Assembly (NCBI RefSeq): GCF_020360975.1
Contig: NW_025408673.1
Span: 1,612,001-1,676,000, forward strand
Source of the DNA: Hirsutella rhossiliensis
Taxonomy: Eukaryota; Ascomycota; Sordariomycetes; Hypocreales; Ophiocordycipitaceae
DNA: 64,000 nt
Direction: 5' to 3'
In this document: piece by piece, positions 21,008 through 31,513 of the stretch
Position numbering within the stretch: the stretch's first letter is position 1
Layout of the letters: each line of letters starts with the position of its first letter
Notes under the pieces: generated by a model
What the model saw: the letters and a program-made list of their open reading frames with translations, nothing else
What the model was told of the DNA's origin: nothing
Databases searched by the model: none
Position numbers and translations under genes: made by a program

Positions 21008-22779
21008 ATGATTCTTCTCGTTATTCCTCCACCACATGACCAAAATGACCTTAAAGCGGCCTCGGGTATTTATACGGAGGATATTATGGCTAATGCGATA
21101 ATTGATGTCACAAAAAACGGCTTGTCGCAGTACCGCGCCGCCCAAAAGTATGACATACCTCAGCAGTCTATTTCCGACAGACTCAAAGGCCAGGTAGCCC
21201 TGGCTGATCAGATCCAGCCTCGTCAACTCTTGAGTAAGTCTCAGGAAGCTCGCTTGGTTTCTTGGATCCTCCGCCAAGAGTCTCTCGGCTATGCTCCTCC
21301 CACAGTCAGATCCGCGCATGTGTGGAGGCTCTTATGAAGCAACTGAACAACGAGCGGACAGTGGGGCGCAACTGGGTCTCTAAATTCATCAATCGCCATC
21401 CGGACATCAAGAACAAGCGTGGGAGACGTCAGGAAGCTAACCGATTTAATGCTTTTACGCCTCGTGCGGTTCACTGGTTCTTCGATATCAGGAAAAGGAG
21501 TATGGATGGATTAAACCAGAAAATACCGTGAATGTTGACGAAGGCGGTATTATGTCTGGCTTTGGTGAGTATTTGGCTTGTCTTTCATTACTTTTACTAA
21601 CCAGACTCTTTTGCCAGGTTTGGATAGTCTTGTGGTTGGGAGTGCAGACCCAAAACGGAAGGCCCTTCTGAAAGGGCCACAGTCCGCAACTGGACCTCAT
21701 TTATTGAAGCTATCACCGCGGACGGCCGTGTCCTTACCCTGGCATTATCTTTAAGGGCAAAGAACTTCAGAAACAGTGGTTCTTGACGGAATTCGGCAAA
21801 ATAGCCGACTGGCATTACATAACGTCGCCCAACGGATGGACGGACAACCATATCGCTATTGAGTGGCTTGAGAGGGTCTATTTGCCCCAGACGCGACCAG
21901 CCGATGCCTCAGATGCTAGACTGATCATATTAGATGGACATGGAAGTCATGCAACGGTGCGTTTCTTTATCCACCTCTGTAGGAATTACCGTTAACCGGG
22001 ACCAGGATGCATGGATGGCCACATGCTTTTTGAACAACGTTTATTGCTGTTACCTTCCTGCCCACTGCTCATGGCCTCCAGCCGTTAGATAACGGTGTAT
22101 TCAATGCCTCCAAGGCAGCTTACCGGAAAGAACTTCAGAAATTGACCTGTTTGACCGATTCTGCGCCTGTTCATAAGGTCAATTTTATACGGGCATATGC
22201 TAAAGCGCGCGAGGTTGGAATGACGGCAAAGAATATATTGTCCGGCTGGAGGGTCACTGGGAATTGGCCGATCTCACGATCCAAGGCATTGCGGCATCCA
22301 GAAATTCACGCGGACATTGTAGAGACGTCTCCAAAGTCCGCGCCATTTTTGGGTTCTGATGATACGCCAAGAAACAGCCGCCAGATTCGCGATTTCGGAA
22401 AGAACAAGACTCCTGGCACCCGGAGACGATACGCCGTGATAGCTAGAGGCTTTGAAGCCCAGAACAGACGCTTGCCGAGCACAGCAACAGAATCGCGAAG
22501 CTAGAGGAAGAAGTGGCCCGGCTGCAGAGAGGCAAGAAGAGGAGAGCAATTCCGAACCGGAACAGACGGTTCATGACTCTCAGTGAAGCTTTGGTGGCTG
22601 AGGAAGCCATTCCCCAAATTAAAAGCCAAGAGATAGCCGTTGTGCTGAATTCTGACACAGAGGAGGAGGCGGTCTCAGAGGTGGAGACAGCTTCAGTGAT
22701 CGAAGTCAAGGTGGCACCCGAAGCCCTTCCAGTCACCACCAGATCCGGGCGAATGGTAAAAAAGCGCCGGTACATATAA
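21008..22779 (+). pseudogene. Fot1/pogo transposase with frameshifts
   Basis: The first block has a psq-type helix-turn-helix (GLSQYRAAQKYDIPQQSISDR) and a CENP-B-like domain (VGRNWVSKFINRHPDIKNKR). The DDE domain shows NVDEGGIMSGFG (first Asp), LIILDGHGSHAT (second Asp) and, after a frame change, QPLDNGVFNASKAAYRKEL (third Asp). Two introns are likely: 21565-21617 (GTGAGT...CCAG) and one starting just after HGSHAT (GTGCGT...ACCAG, about 21957-22005). At least three single-base frame changes remain (near 21682, 21735 and 22070), at least one at a C run. A coiled C-terminal tail ends with RSGRMVKKRRYI. The protein would cut and paste the element at TA sites if the frames were intact. Confidence 0.8.
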
Positions 22780-22888
22780 GAGCGTCCATTTCTCTACGGA
22801 ATGATATAATTTTTGTGTTTATAATGTTAAGTTCTGATCATATTTCATGTAGTTCAAATGGTAGACTTTTGGTGGAGAATTTTTCAAT

Positions 22889-22934
22889 TGCGCTACCGAA
22901 AGGTGGGTGTTACCGAAAGGGGGGTGGGGCATGG
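22889..22934 (-). repeat. Right terminal inverted repeat of the pogo element
   Basis: Exact reverse complement of 20752-20797, ending GGGGTGGGGCATGG followed by TA. Confidence 0.93.
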
Positions 22935-22936
22935 TA

Positions 22937-25900
22937 ATGGTAATAGGAAGGGCCTCGGGAACGACGTCAACTTATATAGCCTCGAGATGCAGGGAACTGG
23001 AACCGGCTGCTGGGAGCGTGCTTCAAGCGTGTAGTGTACTGTATTAGAGCGATTCAACTGGATCCTCAGGGGAATTATCGTGATTGTAGGTCCAAGAATC
23101 CGATCTACCCCCGGCATAGGGAGTCAAGGACGTTTTTTCAAGCGAGAGGAGTTCCGAAACAGACATAGGAGCCAGTGTACTGAGAGACAGTCATCGCCCA
23201 AGAAAGAGACGTGGCATTTGACAGTATGGAGTTCAAGGATGGCGAGGACTTTAGCTTTCCTGCAGCTGCCGGCCAGTAGTTCGGTTGCCCGGCTGGGGCG
23301 CTGTAGAAGGGCTGTGCGGAGAAATCGCCCAAGTATTTCCCCCAGAACTCCCTTGGTAGGTAGAGACTGTAACATATTTCGCTTCTAGGCTCGAGTCGGA
23401 CAGTGCTATGAGTCCCTCCTTCAATAGGGTATAGGAAGAAGCGTCTCTCTGTCAGTATTTAGAGCTTGTCGTTTAACGGAGCTACTCAAGAAACCGTCAA
23501 TCTATCCTTAGCTTCGATGCTAATCTTATAACTCTCGTCTGCCCAACTTCCCGGTGGGATTGTCTTGAGTAGTAGTTAAGGGAATTATAGTAGAAGAAAT
23601 TATACGGACTAGTTATTGGGCCAGCATTCCCTAATATTCGGCCACTTCTTTTCGATTCCCACCAAATTTCTAAGTAATACCCTGAAGTTAATCTTACCGG
23701 CACGTCCACCACGATAGACTCTGCCACCATCTATCGCGCGCTATGGTTAGGGCTTCCGCCGCCTAGGCATCATCACTGCCGCCTATTACCTTTATTACTC
23801 CCTATATTTACTGCCTATTACTTTGACCGCTTGCTACGTTCATGGGCAGCTGCCTTTATTGCTGTACCTTTTTCCCTCTTACGCCTCGTCCGGGCTATAC
23901 AAAAATGAACCTGTCGGTTCTTCGCGTTGGCGCGGGTTACCAAGGGGCGTAATAGCTAGTGGAAAGAGTGGCAATCGAAGAAAGGGGGGCCGAACTGCGG
24001 GAGTGGGTGGCATGTATACCAACCCCGAATTATATATGGCGGAAGTCAGGTGGCCGGGTCTATCGTAGCTCGCTCAACCAGCCGCCAAAACATTTTCCAG
24101 TAGATAGTTCCGAGCTAGTGACTTTTAAAGGAGCCCTGAATTGCTCGAGATCATGAATGCATCGATGCATTATCCCCGAAGTCTTCTCATTTCATGCCGA
24201 TCACTTCATGAGATTACAAGCCGATGGAGCTTAGAGTGAGCGGTCCTCTTGGGTCAAGATGTACGTGACAATACGTCTAAGGTTGTTAGCCTATTTCTCA
24301 TAGAGGGCAGAAGTCGTATACTGCAGCGAAATACTCAAGTTAATGCCGACTCCACGTGCTTGAATGATCACACTGGAACCTACTCTAACCTGTACAGGGT
24401 GATAGCTTTCATGCTTGCATACTGCAAAGTCACTGAGCTCATTCGTAGCGCTGGACTAACATGGCCAAAGCACAACTGTCTTTTATCGACAACTCAAGTC
24501 GTCATCTGAAGAGCCGGCTCTTCGGTTGATGATTCTTTTCACCAGTGTCAGAACGTCAAGGCCCTTTGACAAGTACAGACATTTGTAGAGTCGGCAATTT
24601 GTAGAGTCGGCAATGGGTAGAGCCGCTGTCATGTGAAGACCCCTGGTCAACTTCGTACATGAACCAAGGCCTGTCCGTGCCTGTGTAGGATCGGTGGCCA
24701 ATACCCCATTCTACTTCCAGCAGTTGCATAGAGGTAAATTCATGCTCCTCCCTGAACTCGGTGACGGTGGAATATCGATCGGAACAGCGACGCGTCGGCT
24801 AGCATCGGCCTCTGACGAGTTTGCATTTCGTATCGGGAACAGACACGCAGCGTTCTCTGCTGGCGCCAAACCAGCTTGATTCTTGTCGTCTTCTGTGTTC
24901 CGGTCCTCGGCATTTCGCGGCACCCTAGTCCGGATCCTGGGGTCAAGGTCAAACGTAGCAGAGATGGATTCAAGGTGAAGCCGCAGGTGCACAGCCGGAG
25001 AGAGTCTCCTAACAAAACGCCTCGTGCCAGGCTGCCATGCAGGGCTTCGAGGCGCGGCAGTGTGCCACCCAGCAGGGAACGGCATCATGGCTCAACTGCT
25101 ACATGAATATGCAGGCTAGGACAAAATTGGTTCTCCCATTACTCCGTACTTCAACCACTACCTGTACCCTGCGCAGTCGGGCCAGAAAAGGCGGTCAATA
25201 TCGTGGATCTAGCTGGTTTGGGCTTCATCAGCCTCAGTAATCTGCATTGCACTATTGCATAGCGGATCGGCTCGAGCGGCCACTTCCCCACTGCGGTCAC
25301 AGCGCGTTGTGATGTGTCTTTTTTTGTTGACCTGGTATTATCCGGATCCAGTACGTATACGGAGCAATTACATTGGATTTTGACGTCAGAACGAGTGATT
25401 GATCAATAATCGTACCTCCTCTGCATTTAATCTCAGATATGAACTCGCAGCGCTGTGTGGTATTTCATAATCTCTGCCGCCTGAGAAGTCAATAATCGTG
25501 CAGATTAATGATTCCTTTTCTCAATCGTCTCAGTTAACGTGGGAGGTGTGGACATATCAGCGAGTGCGATTTCGTGGAACAGCTGTGTCTCCTGGTCATC
25601 AGGCGTCATTCTATGGAGTATGCAGGATGGCAGGCTGGATTCTTTGGGCCTTACCAATCGTTCAGCTCGAGCTTACTGGCAATGACTTACAGGCCTGGTG
25701 CTAACCTACCTACTAGTCTGCCAATGCAGCTCTCGATCTACGTGCAAGTTGACATTATTCTTCCGACCCGATATGCTCATGCAAACTGGGACACGCAGAT
25801 CTAACGGCAGTGCAATCCTTAAGCCGCGAGCTGCAACGTGGTGGGGTTGCAGAATCTCTCACATGGCCGAATAGCAGAATCAGGTTGTTAGCGTTTGATC

Positions 25901-27646
25901 CGCCTGTGTTCCACGAGAGCATTCCCGAGTACATCGTAGACACTGTCAACAAATAATGCTATGTGGGAGTATTTGTTGTGCCTGAGGGTTTCCATCCTGC
26001 GTTCCGAATACGAAGGACATGACATGGATTGGTTTTTATGTATTCCTTTACTTGTTTTGTATCCGCCTTCGGAGTGGGAGATGGCCCAGTTGTTCCCCTG
26101 TGAATGTGACGCCGAGGGCAATTGCCTCTGCTTCATTGCCGGGTCATCTGTGTACACAAACTCGAACCATGGATCAACGAACATGTCAGACAACTTGTGG
26201 CGGACTAGACGCATCTGGGGGCTTTGAATCTGCTAAACCGGCACTGGGAAGAGAAACCCCCTGAAAAGAGAATACTGTTAACTAGCTGGCGCTTAGCCCA
26301 GATTCTCCTCAGAGATGATGAAATACCCTGTGCTTGTCCAAAAGCAGCTCGGTAGAGTAGGTAGAGGAAAACACATTTAAAAATTCGTACGAGGGTACAT
26401 GTCACTTCCTTTTGCATACTTGCATTGTGGCTTTGGAACTGCGTAGCCCTCGCGATGCCGACTTGCTTGCACTCCAGGGCACTTGACTACATGTAAGACG
26501 TTGTGAATACCAATATTAGATTTTCGGTACAATTTCTTCGTTTTTTCAGGCTACATGGAGCTTGCCCATCTTCGCCGCCGTCTTCGAGAGGAAGTTAGGA
26601 ATCCTTGCAAGCATGCACCAATAAGCCATTGACCCGGCAGGCGCGGGATAGACCATCAGCATCTGCACGTCGCGCTCTCCAAACGTACGTACACGTACAC
26701 GTACATTACCTCAAACTGCTTGTCTTAGACACACGACCGGCCCGCCACTGCCGCCCCCCAAAGTCGGATCATGGATGCATCACGACCAAGTGACTGCGGC
26801 GGACGCCGCGCCGCTCGGACTGCTTAAGCACCGTCCTTAAGACAAAGATGGGCTAAGTTGGATGTGTTACCCGTAGGCGGCCAGCAGATTCTCTGCCATT
26901 TAGCTGGGCACAAAATCCTGGTACAAAGCAGGCAAGGTACTTTACCTGAGAAACAGTACCAGGTAGCGGTGCTTCTCATACTTCTCTCCGGTTTCTATCA
27001 GCCTCGACAAGTAATATCTATTAGTCTTAATTATAACTATACACTGAGTTTCTCGAAAAACCTCAATCGGTATTCAAGTATCCACCTTTGAAGCCCAACA
27101 AATATCTGGTATATAAAAGGGAGCATGAATAGTTACAACATGGTACTCAACGACACGATGATGATGCTGCAGCATGACGTCTGTACCCGAATGCACTTTG
27201 AGTGCTTGCACTAAAATGTCAGCTCTCAAACTCTTAGCTGAACCCTTGTTGCCCAGCCAGGGTCTCGTCCATTAATCCATGGGGTCTAAGGTTAATCTAA
27301 GGCGGTTGAGAAGGAGCTAGATGTGCAATGGGATTGGTGACGTGCCCGGCTTCACGTCAACTCGGGGCGTAAATTGAATTGATCGCCTCCTAATCCTTGT
27401 TTATATCTGATATATGATTCTCCGAGCGACCATTCAAAAAAAGCAATACGAATCATGCGGGCTTCTACGAGTTAACGCCTTACCCGCCTCATCAAGTCAT
27501 TCTCTTCGGGCATTAATTTATGTCTATAAAGGCCGGAGCGAACTTGGCTTTGCCGCTGATGCCATCCCGTTGCTCTTCATCCCCATATCAAATACCGTTA
27601 TAGTCTCGTTAGGATATACCGATAAGTCTCACTCTTACTAGTCACA
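22937..27646. other. 4.7 kb without a recognisable gene
   Basis: Only short, stop-interrupted frames. Features seen: AT-rich tracts at 23560-23900, a 16-bp direct repeat (TTGTAGAGTCGGCAAT) at about 24581-24612, and an alternating GTACAC stretch near 26680-26705. A leftward 108-codon frame (26214-25888) with FVDPWFEFVYTDDPA looks like a decayed protein but I cannot name it. Probably relics, and possibly a barrier between the transposon-rich left part and the secreted/RiPP genes. Confidence 0.45.
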
Positions 27647-28309
27647 ATGCTCCCCACCTCTATTAAGGGTAGCCTTACGGCCCTCCTAGCTGTCTTAACC
27701 GTTGAGCCTCGATATGCCTCAGCCTCTCAAGACGCACAGAAGAACATGGCACAGATAGGTAGCTCCTCGCTGCTTCGGTATGGCCACTGCTATACTATCA
27801 ACACCACCGACGGGCAGGTCTTAGGCCACCAGCCTTCGGACTGGAACTATCTGCGGTTCGGGACCGACACCAAGCCGGCCCATTTCAAGGTCTGCCAGAG
27901 CATTGGCCAATGCACCGCCCCCAATACCGATTACCAAATTCTCCCTAACCGCTCCCGCTTCTGGCTCTTCGACGTCGAGGGTAATGCCTATTCACCCAAC
28001 GGGGACTTTGTCGCCGCCAACTCCCCCCCCTTTGGCGCCAACCGCAATCTGTATCCCGCCGGCGGCGCCTATCGCTATTACGTTAATTTCTGGGGAGATA
28101 ACGACTGTTCCAACGCCGATTTTCGCTTCTTAGGCAAATGCTCTGTCAAGCTACGCGTAGACAACCTCCGGGACGACCAGGGATTAACGATGACCGATAG
28201 GTACCTTACGTCGGCCGTTTCAAAAGACCAGTATGTCACCGTCACTTTCCATGAAGCAGAGTGTCCCCAGAAGAATGGCGTCTCTAGCGTGGCAAACGTG
28301 GAACTCTAG
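27647..28309 (+). CDS. Small secreted cysteine-containing protein, unknown function
   Basis: The 220-residue protein begins with a signal peptide (MLPTSIKGSLTALLAVLTVE..., cleavage probably after ASA near residue 26). The mature part has six cysteines (GHCYT, KVCQSIGQC, NDCS, GKCSV, AECPQ), suitable for three disulphides. Repeated aromatic patches such as SRFWLFDVEGNAYSP and YRYYVNFWGDNDC point to a beta-rich fold. Single exon, start at the first Met, stop at 28307-28309. I do not recognise the family. Size, secretion and cysteines are compatible with an extracellular effector-like protein, which is an inference only. Confidence 0.7.
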   Translation: MLPTSIKGSLTALLAVLTVEPRYASASQDAQKNMAQIGSSSLLRYGHCYTINTTDGQVLGHQPSDWNYLRFGTDTKPAHFKVCQSIGQCTAPNTDYQILPNRSRFWLFDVEGNAYSPNGDFVAANSPPFGANRNLYPAGGAYRYYVNFWGDNDCSNADFRFLGKCSVKLRVDNLRDDQGLTMTDRYLTSAVSKDQYVTVTFHEAECPQKNGVSSVANVEL

Positions 28310-28852
28310 AGTGTATATATGCAGCCTTTGTTAAATATATAGGCGTGCAGGCGTATACAGCATGACCTGCAGAAGGTGGAAGTGGCTGGGAAGGGACAGA
28401 GAAACAATATAACCTGTTCTAGGGGGCTAATGTACGCATGTACATTAAATCCGGGCGTTGGAGTGAAACTCCCCAAACCTCCAACCAGCAACGACGACGC
28501 CAGGACCTCTGCTCCTTGGTCCTTAATCTAACCCCCAACATCAGCTCGGAAATTGTCTCCCTGCTGAGAATAGCAGTGATAGGCGGTGTGTCCTCCATTG
28601 CTCCTAGGCGGTTGTATGATTCCGAGACGTTGGACCCCTACGTATATTCAGAGATCTACGCACCACACCAGGTGGCTAAGTACATGGAGACTGCTTGAGC
28701 CGCCCAGGCATACAATTGAGAAGAAGTCTCCCCTGCTCCCTGTTTCTTTGTCGTACGCGGCCTTAGGCTATCTAATTCCGAAGCTGGAATAGCTCGGGTC
28801 ACCTGCCTGCTCTGACAGGGCTCACCAGCGGGAGCGACTTTACGCTCGTCGG
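28310..28852. other. Convergent intergenic region
   Basis: Lies between the 3' ends of the secreted protein gene and the CAP gene. An 86-codon frame at 28438-28698 (with GGVSSIAPRRLYDSETL) has no recognised domain. Confidence 0.4.
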
Positions 28853-29871
28853 CTACGAGGACTTAGGCGAAGTAGACGGTGGCAAAACATTTTTCTCGTA
28901 AGCCCCCGCCAAGTTGCCTGCGAAAGTTAGTACTAGGAAAGGCGCCGCCTTAATAGAGTCCGAGACTTACCGGCCTCCTTGTAGTTGCACACTACAATGG
29001 TTCGCCATTGATTCTTAGGGCAGGCAACAGTGTTCCTGGCGCAGCCCACCTTGGTGGTTCCCTCCCAGACCAGCTGTGTGAAGTGTCCGGCCACGCCAAG
29101 CTGGCGAGGCTCACCGTACCCGGTGCTAGCATATTGTGGTTCTTCGCTATACCAAGACTGGGTAGGCTCGCTGAGGTAGTCATCTTCAGGGCCTAATTCT
29201 ATGCTGCTGGCATAGATGTTTTGGCCCGTTCCCCTTTCAGTGCCCCCGTGTGCAAATTTGCATAAGTTGACCCAATCTTGAGCCATTTTCTCGAGCCCCT
29301 TATCCCATGTCAGGGAGGGAGCGCTGTGGAGAGCTCGCAAGTCGTTAACCTTGGCCAGACCGGCTTTGGCATTCTCGGGGACGGGGCCCGGAGTAGAACC
29401 AGTGCCGTTACCGGTGGCTCCGCCGGCGGGCTGTGGTCGGGCCAGCTTGGGAGTCGAAGAAGGCCGGGGCTTTAAGTCTTCGTCGGGCTTGCCGTCATCG
29501 CCGCCTGGGCACGCGAGTTCGTCGCCGTTGTCGACTTCTGCGTCCGGGGGAGGCATATCGGCAGTTGCCGGGCGCGGAGGCATGGGAGGCTTAGAACCGT
29601 TTTCCCCCACCGGTTCGGGCCTTTTGGTCCCATCCATTTCCTCGGGCAAGCCTTTTCCCTTTGACCCGTCCGTGTTGGCCTGAGGACCCCAGTACGTGAT
29701 ATCCGGTTTCGACCCGCCCGTCTCTCCTGCAAGACCATTCCAGATGGTCTCGCCCAGTTCACCCTTCGAGGGTGTCCACCTCATCTCCTTGTTTTGCACG
29801 GGCACTGCCTCGTCAAGGGGTAAGGCCGCGATAAGCGGCAGTGCCAGAGCAAGAAGCGTAATGGAGCGCAT
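28853..29871 (-). CDS. Secreted CAP-domain (SCP/PR-1) protein
   Basis: Two exons: 29871-28971 and 28917-28853, separated by a 53-bp intron (GTAAGT donor, TACTAAC branch, CGCAG acceptor), giving 321 residues. The chosen start gives a clean signal peptide (MRSITLLALALPLIAALP). An ATG 30 bp upstream (29901) would add ten residues. A Gly/Pro/Asp-rich low-complexity spacer of about 150 residues follows. Then comes the CAP domain with NDLRALHSAPSLTWDKGLE, WVNLCKFAHGGTERGTGQNI, GHFTQLVWEGTTKVGCA and WRTIVVCNYKEAGN, which includes both conserved His residues. CAP proteins in yeast bind sterols and fatty acids outside the cell and are common in host-associated fungi. The gene looks intact. Confidence 0.88.
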
Positions 29872-29901
29872 CTTGTGCAGTGAAAGAAGGTGGTTAAGCA
29901 A

Positions 29902-31513
29902 AGAACGAGCAAAGAGAATGATAAGGTAAGAGAGCGAATGGGTTCAATAACGACAGGGGAAGAATGAATGAAATTCAGCGCCGTGGCCGTTATCGAACGA
30001 AACAGGCTCCTTAATCGAAAGGGGACCAATTTCTTTTATACCAATATCAGGTGCGGCCTATGCTTGCTGCTAGGTCACGTCCAAGGCCGTCGCGGGCAAG
30101 GTACGCCTCCCTATAGTTTCTTTCAGAGATCATCGGCGTGCCGCGGCATGATTTCATGCGCTCTAGAAGCTCTCCGCTTGCATCTCGACAAGTGCCGAGG
30201 ACCGCAGAAGGAGTCGGAGCGGCGCCACCGAGTTGAGACGAAGAAATTTGTGCGGGGGCAACGGAAATAACAGGAGGACTGGCTGGCTCCCACGGGAGAG
30301 GAGAGCAGATGCTGAAAGACAGGGATGATGGATGTCCAGCTGTTCAGGAAACCTAGGGATGCGCGTTTTGTTTGCAAGCAAATGAGGGATCATCTTATGA
30401 TCCACTTGCTTATGAGTCGGACGTTTGGTTTAATCATCATTATGCGAGCAGATACCTCGTCCGTTACGAAACCTTGGCTACAAGTCAAGTCCTCGTAGCC
30501 TGAGTATGTGCAGGGTGCATCGCCGCAGCGAAGAAGGACATCAGATGCGGAGCAGTGGATGGGAGAGTCATGAGTAAATAGCTGATCGGGCGGGGACAAA
30601 GCTAAGACGTCGCAACTAAGTGGGTTCTGCTTGACGAGGGGAACGGTGGGGGCGGAGGTTTCAGACGCCATACTAATCTCCGGGTTAATGGTCGGCTCTC
30701 TTTGGTTACCCTGATATGGAATATGGACCGGGCTTCAGCTCAAATGCATAAGCTTATCCGGCATTACAAACAGGGTCCAGGAGAAACGCGTGTTGCCTTG
30801 ACTAGTGACTCGACAACGATTTTCATCGAGGATATGCCTGACAACTCCGTCGAAACTTGGACTTTCTTCCTAGCTGATTCCTCCTCTTTGTGGGACGAGA
30901 TCAGGGCGTCAGCAGCGTTTTAATATCTGCCGTGCACGATTCCCGACGACGTAAGCACAACAATTGGCACGAAGGCGTTTCGCTAAATCAAGACGCGGAG
31001 CTTTTGAACTACAAATGTGGCTCTCTCAAGTTGGGAATGAACAGCCCTCTGGCGAGCGTCGGCATTACTGGCTCGAGGCATTAGTGTTCGCTAAAGGCCA
31101 AATGGAAGCTTGCAAGTCCAGGGAGCAGGCTTAGAAAGCAGCCAAAGCCATCGAGCAGAGAATCTTCATCTCCATGCAATATCTCGACGAACTGCTCGCC
31201 TAGGTCTACCACTTGGCAGACTCTCGATGTGATCAGTGCTATGTCGAGCATGCCGCTCTATATGCTGTGGTTGAGTGATAATTTCGACCACCAAGGTTGA
31301 GGTTCAGTGCCTAGACCTGGAATCTGCTCGTTGTCGCCGCCGTAAGCAGTATATTGAAAGCATGGTCGATAAACTTGAGCGTGCGTGTGCTGCGAATGAT
31401 GCATTTCGGCCGACCCCTGGTCAATTTCCGGTTCGACTGACTCTCCAGACGCGCGCGCTGCCCCCCAACGGGAACCCATGCCTTGGAAGGGCAGAAGTTA
31501 CTACCAGCTCATA
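29902..31513. other. Intergenic with unassigned open frames
   Basis: Two candidate exons stand out but cannot be named. One is a leftward 93-codon frame (30671-30390) containing SASDVLLRCGD, faintly like the start of a BTB domain. The other is a rightward series near 30702-31200 with RASAQMHKLIRHYKQGPGET and later WLEALVFAKGQMEACKS, interrupted by stops. These may be decayed genes. The right part is the 3' flank of the M3 peptidase gene. Confidence 0.35.

Larger units (their letters stand above)
20752..22934 (+). mobile_element. Fot1/pogo-type DNA transposon (Tc1-mariner superfamily)
   Basis: A 2,183-bp element with perfect 46-bp terminal inverted repeats at 20752-20797 and 22889-22934, flanked by TA dinucleotides (20750-20751 and 22935-22936), the expected target duplication. 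It encodes one transposase with an N-terminal psq/CENP-B-like DNA-binding domain and a DDE domain. The termini are undamaged, so it could still be mobilised if a transposase is supplied. Confidence 0.93.
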
